Positions 7,384 through 14,886 of a DNA stretch of 15,460 nt are shown here, piece after piece. Position 1 is the stretch's first letter, and each line of letters opens with the position of its first letter. Below the pieces are notes generated by a model that saw nothing but the letters and a program-made list of their open reading frames with translations, did not search any database and was not told where the DNA came from. This DNA comes from Bacteroidota bacterium (lineage in GTDB: Bacteria; Bacteroidota; Bacteroidia; Chitinophagales; Chitinophagaceae), in assembly GCA_947441205.1 (NCBI GenBank), contig CANETM010000013.1, forward strand, positions 1-15,460. Direction: 5' to 3'. The translations under genes were made by a program, and so were the position numbers.

Positions 7384-7400
7384 GTTACAAAATTTGTAAC
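7384..7400. repeat. 17-base inverted repeat filling the RND to GH130-like gene gap
   Basis: GTTACAAA and TTTGTAAC (7384-7391 and 7393-7400) are perfect 8-base arms around one A. The repeat begins 8 bases upstream of the GH130-like ATG and touches the last base of the RND stop codon. It has the size and symmetry of a repressor operator. As RNA it would form a short hairpin, and no run of T follows, so it is not a typical terminator. Confidence 0.6.
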
Positions 7401-10400
7401 TAATCAACCTGTCTTCTATTTTTTCTAGACATATAGGTGTAAACCGATGGTATCACAAATAAAGTAAGTACTAATGAAAATAATAAGCCTCCTACAATTA
7501 CCGTTCCTAATGGTTTTCGACTTGTTGCTGCTGCACCCAAACTAATGGCAATGGGCAATGCGCCTAATGCAGTCGCTAAACTTGTCATTAAAATAGGGCG
7601 GAAACGTTGTGCTGCTGCTTCTAAAACTGCTTCTTTAATATTAAGTCCCGCTTCACGCTTTTTATTTGCAAACTCGACAATTAAAATTCCATTTTTGGTT
7701 ACCAATCCAATCAACATGATAATTCCAATTTGAGAAAATATATTTAATGTTTGACCAAATAACCACAAACATAATAAGGCACCCGCTAATGCCAATGGAA
7801 CGGTAATCATAATAATAAATGGATCTGTGAAACTTTCAAATTGTGCAGCTAAAACCAAGTAAATTAATATCAAGGCTAATACCAAAGCTTGTGAAGTATT
7901 GGAGGAACTTTCTTTAAAGTCTCTACTTGGACCACTTAATGCAGTTTGAAAACTTTCATCCAATTGATCTTTCGCAATACGCTCCATGGCAGCTACACCA
8001 TCACCAATTGTTTTTCCTTCCGCTAAGGAAGCTGATACAGTTGCAGCATTAAAGCGGTTATAGTGATATAAGTTTGGTGGATTACTATTTTCTTCGGTTA
8101 CTAAAACACTGGAAATAGGAATATTTTCACCTTTATTATTTCTAACATAAATTTTATTAATGTCAGTAGGTTCATTTCTTTCTGATCTAGGCACTTGTGT
8201 GATAACTTGGTATTGACGATCGTTCATGATAAAATAAGCTGATCTTGCACCGCTAAATGCAGCTTGCAATGCTTGTGCAACATCGGCAGTTGTCAACCCT
8301 AAATCCCTTACCCTCATTCTATCAATTGATAAATCTAATTCAGGTTTATTAAACTTCAAGTTCACGTCCACATTTTGGAAAGTTTTATCCTTTCTTGCTG
8401 CTTCTAAAAATTTAGGTATCTGTGTTTTAATTTTTTGAAAGTCTAAATTTTGAATGATAAACTGAACTGGCAAGGAACCTCTTGACATCATACCTACTGA
8501 AATAGTTTGTTCTTCAATTGCAAATACACGAACGTTTTTAAAACGTTTCATTTTTTTATTTAAATCAACCGCTATTTCTGATTGGGTTCTTTCTCGTTCT
8601 GTTTTATCTACTAATCCTAAACGACCTGATGCTGAGCTATTACCACTATTACCGCCGTATCCAGGAACACTACCCCAAGTAAATGCTTGTTCAGGAAAAG
8701 AATCTTGCATGATTCTTACCGCTTTTAATAAATCCCCTTTCATGTCCTCGTAACTAGTTCCTTCAGCACCTGACAATGTAATCCTGATAGAGCCCTTGTC
8801 TTCTAATGGAGCTAGTTCACTTTGAATAGTTTTTCCTAAAATAAAAATTAATCCTACACAAGCAATAACGATCACCCAAGCAAACCAACGTATTTTTAAA
8901 AATCCATTCAATAAATTTTTATAGCCCAACTCCATTCCTTTAAAAAATGGTTCAGTGCGTTCATAAAACTTGCGATGTGCTCCGTCCTTTCTATTTAAAT
9001 AAACATTTAATACGGGCGTAATGGTTAAGGAAACAAATGCCGAGACCAATACCGCGCCTGCTACCACTACACCAAACTCTTTAAATAAGGATCCCACAAA
9101 ACCTTGCAAGAAAATTACCGGCATAAATACAACGGCTAAGGTAATAGAGGTTGAAATAACGGCGAAGAAAATTTCCTTACTTCCTTCCCTAGCAGCGTCT
9201 CTTAAGGATAAACCTTCTTCCAATTTTCGGAAAATATTTTCTGTAACCACAATACCATCATCTACCACTAAACCTGTGGCTAATACAATAGCTAATAAGG
9301 TTAATACATTGATAGAGAAGCCAGCCAAATACATGATAAAGAAAGTGGCAATTAAGGAAATAGGAATATCAATTAATGGACGAATGGCAATTAACCAATT
9401 TCTGAAAAAGAAGAAAATTACAAATACAACCAACACAAATGAAATAACAATTGTTTCTTTTACTTCCGATAATGCACGTCTAATATTTAATGTATTGTCA
9501 ATAGGTATAGCAAATTCAATGTCTGATTTATTTTGCTTTTTTACCTCTTCTAATCTTTTATAAAATTCGTCTGCAATTTTTATTTGATTGGCTCCAGGTT
9601 GAGGTGAAATAGTTAACATCACCACAGGAACCCCATTAAAATAGGTGCCTTGGTCCTCTTGTTCAGGCCCCAATTCTACTTTAGCAATGTCCCCTATTCT
9701 TACAATACCCGTTGCATCTTCTTTTAAAATAATATTTCTAAAATCAGATTCCTTACTTAATCTACCCAATGTACGAATAACAAATTCAGATTTATTTCCA
9801 TAAATACCTCCTGCAGGTAATTCAATATTTTCTTTATTCAATGCTGTTTGAATATCATTAAAAGCTATACCATGCGCATTTAATAAGTCGGCATTTGGAT
9901 AAATACGCATTGACTGACGCTTACCTCTAACACCCACATTACTTACTTCGTCAATGGTTTGAAATCTTTGTTGCAAAACATTTTCTGTATATTCTGTTAA
10001 TTCTAATAAACCTTTTGTTTTACTTCTAACAGTCAACATTACAATGAAATCACTTGCATCCGCTTTTGAAACCACAGGAGGACTTGTAAGGTCCTGAGGT
10101 AAAGAACGTGTCGCTTGTGATACTTTATCACGAACATCATTTGCAGCAGTTTCTAAGTTTACCCCTAAATTAAATTCAACGGTAATATTTGAATTGCCAA
10201 CTGAGCTTGATGAATTAATTGTTCTAATGCCCGGAATACCGTTAATGCTTTTTTCTAAAGGCTCTGTGATTTGACTTTGTATCACCTCGGCGTTGGCACC
10301 CGTATAAGAAGTTTGAACATTTATAATGGGAGGGTCAATTGCGGGGTATTCCCTTAAGGCTAAAAAAGAAAAGCCAACCAAGCCAAAAATAATTAAGGCT

Positions 10401-10456
10401 ATATTCATAACGGTAGCAAGTACCGGACGTTTTAAGGAAAGTTCAGATATATTCAT
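7400..10456 (-). CDS. RND efflux pump inner-membrane transporter, HAE1 family (AcrB/MexB-like)
   Basis: A 1018-residue proton-driven transporter, typical length for the family, forming a trimer in the inner membrane. It starts with the usual amphipathic helix and TM1 (ISELSLKRPVLATVMNIALI) and has two homologous halves with large periplasmic loops (about 40-330 and 545-850). Proton-relay residues are present: Asp399 and Asp400 in GLVVDDGIVVTEN (395-407) of TM4, and Lys921 in GLVTKNGILIVEFA (917-930) of TM10. This keeps the pattern of drug-exporting HAE1 pumps. The cationic tail RKNRRQVD follows TM12. The substrate is unknown. The gene follows the fusion-protein gene by 24 bases, clearly one operon, but no outer-membrane factor adjoins, so a TolC-like protein encoded elsewhere must complete the tripartite pump. 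The stop is TAG. Confidence 0.97.
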   Translation of the reverse strand: MNISELSLKRPVLATVMNIALIIFGLVGFSFLALREYPAIDPPIINVQTSYTGANAEVIQSQITEPLEKSINGIPGIRTINSSSSVGNSNITVEFNLGVNLETAANDVRDKVSQATRSLPQDLTSPPVVSKADASDFIVMLTVRSKTKGLLELTEYTENVLQQRFQTIDEVSNVGVRGKRQSMRIYPNADLLNAHGIAFNDIQTALNKENIELPAGGIYGNKSEFVIRTLGRLSKESDFRNIILKEDATGIVRIGDIAKVELGPEQEDQGTYFNGVPVVMLTISPQPGANQIKIADEFYKRLEEVKKQNKSDIEFAIPIDNTLNIRRALSEVKETIVISFVLVVFVIFFFFRNWLIAIRPLIDIPISLIATFFIMYLAGFSINVLTLLAIVLATGLVVDDGIVVTENIFRKLEEGLSLRDAAREGSKEIFFAVISTSITLAVVFMPVIFLQGFVGSLFKEFGVVVAGAVLVSAFVSLTITPVLNVYLNRKDGAHRKFYERTEPFFKGMELGYKNLLNGFLKIRWFAWVIVIACVGLIFILGKTIQSELAPLEDKGSIRITLSGAEGTSYEDMKGDLLKAVRIMQDSFPEQAFTWGSVPGYGGNSGNSSASGRLGLVDKTERERTQSEIAVDLNKKMKRFKNVRVFAIEEQTISVGMMSRGSLPVQFIIQNLDFQKIKTQIPKFLEAARKDKTFQNVDVNLKFNKPELDLSIDRMRVRDLGLTTADVAQALQAAFSGARSAYFIMNDRQYQVITQVPRSERNEPTDINKIYVRNNKGENIPISSVLVTEENSNPPNLYHYNRFNAATVSASLAEGKTIGDGVAAMERIAKDQLDESFQTALSGPSRDFKESSSNTSQALVLALILIYLVLAAQFESFTDPFIIMITVPLALAGALLCLWLFGQTLNIFSQIGIIMLIGLVTKNGILIVEFANKKREAGLNIKEAVLEAAAQRFRPILMTSLATALGALPIAISLGAAATSRKPLGTVIVGGLLFSLVLTLFVIPSVYTYMSRKNRRQVD

Positions 10457-10480
10457 CTAGATAACTTGAATTGTTAAAGT

Positions 10481-11530
10481 CTATTTTGTGATATCAATAT
10501 TTGATAAAGACTTACCGATTTTTAATTTAGAGCCATCCTTCACAAATAACATTCCTGCTACAATTACACTATCACCAACTTGTAACCCTTTTGTAATTTC
10601 AACAGCTGTTTGTGTACGATATCCTGTTTCAACACTCACAAATTTTGCTTGACCATTTTTTACAATCACAATTTGTTTTGACTTTGAATCAGGGATAATC
10701 ACGTTTGATGGCACCATAATACTTGGAGCCGCATTCATTTGTTCTAAATACACTTTTGTATAAGCGCCAGGTAAAATATTGCCTTTAAAACTAGTACGCA
10801 CTTTTAAATTTCTAGACGCTGCAATAATTTGTGGTTCGATAGCGGTAATAGTAGCCTCCAATTTTTTATCACCTGTATTCACTGAACTAATGGTAATTTT
10901 TTTTCCAACTTTAACATAGGATCCATAGAATTCAGGAATGGTGAAATCCATTTTTAATTCATCCAAACTTTGCAATGTAGCAATCGTTGTAGCAGTATTA
11001 ATATAAGCCCCAACACTAACTTGTCTTAATCCAATTTGACCAGTAAATGGCGCTTTAATAACAGTTTTATCAATTAATGATTGAGTGAACGCTATATCGG
11101 CTTGAATACTTTTAACTTGTTGTAAGGCAACATCGTAATCGCTTTGATTAATAGCTTTTACAGCTAGTAATTGTTTATTTCTTTGTTCGTTGATGATGGC
11201 TAAGTCTAATTGAACTTTTGCTTTTAAAAGCTGAGCTTGTAAATCAGCATCATTTAAACGAGCAATAATGGTACCTGCTTTAATGAGTTTACCCTCTGGC
11301 ACTTGTAAAAAAGTAAGTCGTCCGTTCACTTCTGGATGCAATTCAACGTATTCGCTTGCAAGCACGGTGCCGTTCACTTCAATTTGCTTTTCAACCTTTT
11401 GGGTTTCTAAAATGGTAACATCAACGGAAACGGGTGCATTAGGATTAAACTTATCCATAGACTTAGGTTTCTCATTACAAGCTACTGCCCCTAAAATAAG
11501 TGAAAGGGTGATTAAATGAATCTTTCTCAA
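10481..11530 (-). CDS. RND efflux membrane-fusion (periplasmic adaptor) lipoprotein
   Basis: A 349-residue adaptor that bridges the RND pump and an outer-membrane channel. It has a lipoprotein signal ending LGAVAC with Cys18. The order is standard: beta-barrel/lipoyl half (VNGTVLASEYVELHPEVNGR, about 53-72), a short alpha-hairpin (about 95-150, KVQLDLAIINEQRNKQLLA and onwards), second lipoyl half (IKAPFTGQIGLRQVSVG), beta-barrel (about 195-270) and membrane-proximal domain (VPSNVIIPDSKSKQIVIVKN onwards). The start codon must be TTG (11530-11528): upstream in frame there is no ATG or GTG before a TAA, while a later ATG (MDKF) would remove the lipobox. TTG may hold translation low. It is the first gene of the operon with the RND pump. 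A dyad at 11561-11573 in its upstream region could be an operator. Confidence 0.94.
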   Translation of the reverse strand: MRKIHLITLSLILGAVACNEKPKSMDKFNPNAPVSVDVTILETQKVEKQIEVNGTVLASEYVELHPEVNGRLTFLQVPEGKLIKAGTIIARLNDADLQAQLLKAKVQLDLAIINEQRNKQLLAVKAINQSDYDVALQQVKSIQADIAFTQSLIDKTVIKAPFTGQIGLRQVSVGAYINTATTIATLQSLDELKMDFTIPEFYGSYVKVGKKITISSVNTGDKKLEATITAIEPQIIAASRNLKVRTSFKGNILPGAYTKVYLEQMNAAPSIMVPSNVIIPDSKSKQIVIVKNGQAKFVSVETGYRTQTAVEITKGLQVGDSVIVAGMLFVKDGSKLKIGKSLSNIDITK

Positions 11531-11549
11531 GTGACTGAATTTTAGTCTT

Positions 11550-11557
11550 TAAAGATA
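11550..11557 (-). promoter_or_regulatory. Weak candidate minus 7 element for the efflux operon
   Basis: The minus strand reads TATCTTTA, one mismatch from TAnnTTTG, ending 19 bases upstream of the TTG start, which matches the geometry of the clearer promoters in the window. A second possibility, TAGGTTTA, lies about 10 bases further upstream inside the neighbouring dyad. Confidence 0.3.
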
Positions 11558-11560
11558 GCT

Positions 11561-11573
11561 AAACCTAAGGTTT
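11561..11573. promoter_or_regulatory. Candidate operator dyad upstream of the efflux operon
   Basis: AAACCT and AGGTTT flank a single A as a perfect 13-base inverted repeat. It would lie between the minus 33 and minus 7 regions of the proposed efflux promoter, a common place for a repressor site. An imperfect dyad (GACTGAATTTTAGTC, 11533-11547) lies next to it in the leader. There is no run of T, so a terminator is unlikely. The binding protein is not known. Confidence 0.3.
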
Positions 11574-11616
11574 TTGGGAAATAAAATAGATGAGTGGTTA
11601 TGAGTTTTAACCTATA

Positions 11617-12348
11617 TTAATGCCCTTTTTTATATTCTACATACTTCTTTTGAATATAAAGGCCTAATTCCAGCTCATTTAGTACCCCCAATAATTCATA
11701 GGAAGGCCTAGAAAAGGCCATGAAATTTGTAAGGGCATCCCCCTGTAAACGAGTTAATTTTTGTACAAAACGCTTGGTAAATCTATAGTCAACATACTTG
11801 TCACGCTCCTGAGAAACAAGCCTATTTTGCAAAAATTGCAAATTTCTATTTCTATGAAAACGAAACATATTTATAATTTCATTCAAATCTAAACCCACTG
11901 TCAATCCACCAGACCCAAATAATTGTTGATTATTGCTAAGTCTCAAACCTGGAGGTTGGTAATTAAAGTACTTGGCGTAATCATTTCTATTTTGAATGGA
12001 GTCTAACCTATAATAACTGTTTCTAACACGAACTTCAGGTAGGTCATAACCTGGAACGTGTATCATAATATTAAAATTATGAGGGTCTGAAACGGTATCC
12101 ACTGGAAACTTTTGAGTGCTTTTACCAAAAAGTGAAAACGATAAGGAATCTTTTGATTTCACGGTGATTATATACCTGCCCAGGGAATCGGTTTTAGTTT
12201 GATTGCGTCCACTATTTACCATTACAGACTCAATGGGTCGTCGACCAGAAATATCAAATACATACCCGCTAACTGTAATAGTTTGTGCATTTGATTTAAT
12301 AATAAAACACAAAAAAAATATGACTAATTTATAATTCCCAATCTTCAT
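11617..12348 (-). CDS. Secreted protein with carboxypeptidase-regulatory-like domain, function unknown
   Basis: A 243-residue protein with an N-terminal signal (LVIFFLCFIIKSNA, probable cleavage before Gln22). Residues about 23-100 look like the carboxypeptidase-D-regulatory-like beta-sandwich common in Bacteroidota: ITVSGYVFDISGRRPIESVM, then TKTDSLGRYIITVK, ending in a VPGYDLPEVRVR strand. In TonB receptors such a domain sits before the plug; here no barrel follows. Instead residues 110-243 are polar and helix-prone, with basic and aromatic residues (MFRFHRNRNLQFLQNRL at 161-177, DYRFTKRFVQKLTRLQGDALT). The whole resembles a small, lineage-restricted Chitinophagaceae-type envelope protein. 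I do not recognise a function. It lies 102 bases after chrA and 86 bases before the efflux operon on the same strand, with no convincing terminator on either side. Confidence 0.8.
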   Translation of the reverse strand: MKIGNYKLVIFFLCFIIKSNAQTITVSGYVFDISGRRPIESVMVNSGRNQTKTDSLGRYIITVKSKDSLSFSLFGKSTQKFPVDTVSDPHNFNIMIHVPGYDLPEVRVRNSYYRLDSIQNRNDYAKYFNYQPPGLRLSNNQQLFGSGGLTVGLDLNEIINMFRFHRNRNLQFLQNRLVSQERDKYVDYRFTKRFVQKLTRLQGDALTNFMAFSRPSYELLGVLNELELGLYIQKKYVEYKKGH

Positions 12349-12443
12349 TATTGCAATATTAGCGTAGGAAAATTTAATAAAATAATTATAGGAATTAAAT
12401 TAACAGGTTTTTACCTTATTTATTTTTATAATCATCTGATAAA

Positions 12444-12457
12444 TCAATAATTATTGA
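12444..12457. repeat. 14-bp palindrome at the chrA stop codon
   Basis: TCAATAATTATTGA is a perfect palindrome centred between 12450 and 12451, the exact edge of the chrA stop codon. It is AT-rich and has no T run of terminator quality. A palindrome of this length is expected by chance once or twice in a window with this base composition. Confidence 0.4.
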
Positions 12458-13716
12458 AACAATAGGCTTATTACACCTACGCCAATAACACAAAGTACTA
12501 GCCAGTGGGTGGCCATTTTTTTAGTGTATAATAAAAATGTACTTATCAAGAGTATCCCCAAATTAATGGAAATCGACGGCAAATTATGAACTTGCATAGA
12601 TTGAATTAAATCCTTTAAAAAGTAAACACTCGCACCTAACATAATACCAACAACTGTTGCATTGATTCCCTCTAAAGAGCGATATACCACTGCATATTTT
12701 TTTATATTTTCCCAAATAGGAAAAGCAAAAAGTACAATAAAAAAGCCTGGCAAAAAAGCGCCTAGGGTAGCTATAATGGCACCTGCTATTTGCCAAGCAA
12801 CACCACTATTTTTAACCGCCATAGCACCCGTATAGCTTGTTATGGACCAAACTGGACCAGGTAATACTCTTCCCACACCTACGCCTGTTAAAAATTCGTC
12901 ACTAGAAACTTTAATGACATCTCTTTTGCTTTGAATTACTTTATCGGATAATGGGCGTGATACATATTGTTCATACATCAAGGGTACTAATACATCACCG
13001 CCACCAAATACAAAAGTTCCAAATCGATAATTAGTTTCAAAAAGATTAAATATTTTTTGATGCGGCCAATTTTGCTTTGTGGCTCTTTCAGATAAAAAAC
13101 CTGCAGTTAAAAATAACAGGAGAAAAATAATAATAGGCCTAGTATTTATTTTTATTTTTTCAACCTGCATAGTTGGAATTCTTTTTTTACTAAAATTCGT
13201 AGCTATGCCTCCAAAAATAATTAACAGCGGAATAGTCCAAGGCGACTTGAAACCAAGTAGTACAATTATAAATGTTGCTAATAAAATAAATTTAGTAATC
13301 GTATTATAAATCGCTTTTGAATATAAAGAAAAGCTTGCACTTATTATAAAAGCAATAGACATTGTTTTTAAATAAATTAAAATATTAAAACTATTTTTTA
13401 GTAAAGGGTTTGAATATAAAATTGCGATTAAAGTCATCATTGAACATGCTGGCAATAACCATACTAACAAAGTAAAAAAAGCAAGTACATATCCTCCTTT
13501 TTTATAGCCAATTAATATTAATGTTTGTGTAGAAGTCGCTCCTGGAAGCATTTGACATAAAGCATTATACTCCATGAGTGTTTCTGAACTAAGCTCTTTT
13601 CTTTTTTCAACAAACTTTGAATGCAATAAACTTAAATGAGCTTGTGGACCTCCAAAAGAACTTAGACTATGGTATAAAACCTCTTTTAAAAATGATATAT
13701 GTTGGCTTAAATTCAT
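12451..13716 (-). CDS. chrA: Chromate transporter, CHR family, two-domain (ChrA-like)
   Basis: A 421-residue inner-membrane protein with the duplicated structure of long-chain CHR transporters, which export chromate or related oxyanions. The first repeat carries SSFGGPQAH (19-27) and QMLPGATSTQ (55-64). The second carries FVFGGGDVLVP (235-245) and GRVLPGPVWSITSYTGAMA (282-300), followed by ATLGAFLPGF. The usual PGP of the first repeat is PGA here; the second repeat keeps PGP. About ten to twelve hydrophobic segments are seen, with a hydrophilic linker near 173-192 joining the halves. No chrB-like regulator or chromate reductase adjoins, so a role in chromate resistance is inferred from family only; sulphate or another anion is possible. 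The start ATG at 13716 is directly before the amphipathic N terminus. It is divergent from the DUF3089 gene. Confidence 0.9.
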   Translation of the reverse strand: MNLSQHISFLKEVLYHSLSSFGGPQAHLSLLHSKFVEKRKELSSETLMEYNALCQMLPGATSTQTLILIGYKKGGYVLAFFTLLVWLLPACSMMTLIAILYSNPLLKNSFNILIYLKTMSIAFIISASFSLYSKAIYNTITKFILLATFIIVLLGFKSPWTIPLLIIFGGIATNFSKKRIPTMQVEKIKINTRPIIIFLLLFLTAGFLSERATKQNWPHQKIFNLFETNYRFGTFVFGGGDVLVPLMYEQYVSRPLSDKVIQSKRDVIKVSSDEFLTGVGVGRVLPGPVWSITSYTGAMAVKNSGVAWQIAGAIIATLGAFLPGFFIVLFAFPIWENIKKYAVVYRSLEGINATVVGIMLGASVYFLKDLIQSMQVHNLPSISINLGILLISTFLLYTKKMATHWLVLCVIGVGVISLLFQ

Positions 13717-13770
13717 TTTTCTTTATTACCCTAAAATTAAAATAATTTAATCACTTAGTTGCCTACTATC

Positions 13771-13778
13771 CAAATTAA
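13771..13778 (-). promoter_or_regulatory. Weak candidate minus 7 element for chrA
   Basis: The minus strand reads TTAATTTG, one mismatch from TAnnTTTG, about 54 bases before the chrA ATG. That leader is longer than those of the other genes here, so the call is tentative. Confidence 0.25.
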
Positions 13779-13799
13779 TCATAAATAGAATTTTTATTT

Positions 13800-13807
13800 T
13801 AACTTTG
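13800..13807 (+). promoter_or_regulatory. Minus 7 promoter element for the DUF3089 gene
   Basis: TAACTTTG, followed by CA, is a perfect TAnnTTTG match identical to the obgE element, and ends 20 bases before the ATG at 13828. No clear minus 33 TTG is seen in the AT-rich sequence upstream. Confidence 0.6.
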
Positions 13808-13827
13808 CATTTCAAAATATCATTACT

Positions 13828-14886
13828 ATGCGTAATTTCCTTGTCCTTGTTGCTGGTTTATTCCTAATTAGCTGTTCTCAAAGCAACTATTCTAAATATG
13901 CCCCAATTTATGAAAGTGAAGGACTGGGTGAAGTGCCTGATTATAGCGATTTAAAATATTGGGCTGCGCATCCAAATAAAAATGATCCATCGGATAGTGT
14001 GCCAAAAAGTATTGTTAGCAAACAAATTTTATCCAAAGAAGTAGATGTATTTTTTGTATACCCAACAAGTTATTTAGATAGAACATTACCTTATGGTTTG
14101 AATGCTCCATTAAAGGAATCAAAAATTAATATCTATACAGATTATTCTGCCATATTATACCAAGCAAGTGTATTTAACGAAGTAGGTAAAATATATTCGC
14201 CAAGATACCGTCAAGTAAATATATTAGCCTATTACCCTGTTACTGCTGCCGATACAGTTAAGGCGATTGCTGCTTTTAATTTAGCTTATAATGATGTTAA
14301 GTTAGCGTTTGAATATTATTTAGCCAATAACAATAATGGTCGTCCAATTATACTAGCATCACATAGTCAAGGCTCAACGCATACCATTAGATTATTAAAA
14401 GAATTTTTTGACAATAAACCATTACAAAAACAATTGGTTGCAGCTTACGTTGTTGGAATGGCTTTAGATCCGTCCATTTATACGAATTTAAAAGCATGTA
14501 CAATTCCTGATCAAACAGGATGCATTTGTGCATGGAGAACCTTTATGGAAGGTCACATAGAACCTTTTGTTGAAAAAGAAAAATTTAAATCCATTGTTAC
14601 CAACCCGCTTTCATGGAATAATACGGATACCGTTATGGATAGAAAATTAAATGACGGAAGTCTTTTATATAAATTCAATAAAGTTATTCCCAGTGTAGCT
14701 GGTGCTATTAATCACGAAGGCGTGCTTTGGACACCCAAGCCTAAATTTTTTGGCAACTTTGCGATTAAAACAAAAAACTATCATATCGCAGATTATAATC
14801 TTTATTACCTAAGTATTAGAAAAAATGCAGCTTTACGCGTAAATAATTTTATACAAAATCAAAAGACAAATTCAACGCATAATTAA
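13828..14886 (+). CDS. DUF3089-family lipoprotein with alpha/beta-hydrolase fold
   Basis: A 352-residue protein with a lipoprotein signal (MRNFLVLVAGLFLISC, Cys16). The mature part matches DUF3089: YWAAHPNKNDPSD (44-56), EVDVFFVYPTSYLD (71-84), the SPRYRQV stretch (124-130), a nucleophile elbow ILASHSQGS (175-183) with Ser180, DQTGCICAWRTF (228-239), and the closing YHIADYNLYY (318-327), whose His319 is the likely catalytic histidine. The fold is that of serine hydrolases; family substrates are not known to me, though an esterase or lipase-like role at the cell envelope is reasonable. It has its own minus 7 element and is divergent from chrA. Its 3' end overlaps the recQ 3' end by 4 bases, with no room for a separate terminator. 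The start ATG at 13828 is fixed by the signal peptide. Confidence 0.88.
   Translation: MRNFLVLVAGLFLISCSQSNYSKYAPIYESEGLGEVPDYSDLKYWAAHPNKNDPSDSVPKSIVSKQILSKEVDVFFVYPTSYLDRTLPYGLNAPLKESKINIYTDYSAILYQASVFNEVGKIYSPRYRQVNILAYYPVTAADTVKAIAAFNLAYNDVKLAFEYYLANNNNGRPIILASHSQGSTHTIRLLKEFFDNKPLQKQLVAAYVVGMALDPSIYTNLKACTIPDQTGCICAWRTFMEGHIEPFVEKEKFKSIVTNPLSWNNTDTVMDRKLNDGSLLYKFNKVIPSVAGAINHEGVLWTPKPKFFGNFAIKTKNYHIADYNLYYLSIRKNAALRVNNFIQNQKTNSTHN

Noticed and set aside
9021..9563. A 180-codon open frame on the plus strand inside the RND pump gene
   Set aside because: It is antisense to a strongly conserved coding region, has no promoter or family match, and its low-complexity Thr/Lys/Ile composition is typical of a shadow frame.
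11596..11612. GGTTA/TAACC hairpin as a terminator after the carboxypeptidase-regulatory-like gene
   Set aside because: A 5-bp stem with a 7-base loop and no T run on the minus strand is too weak.
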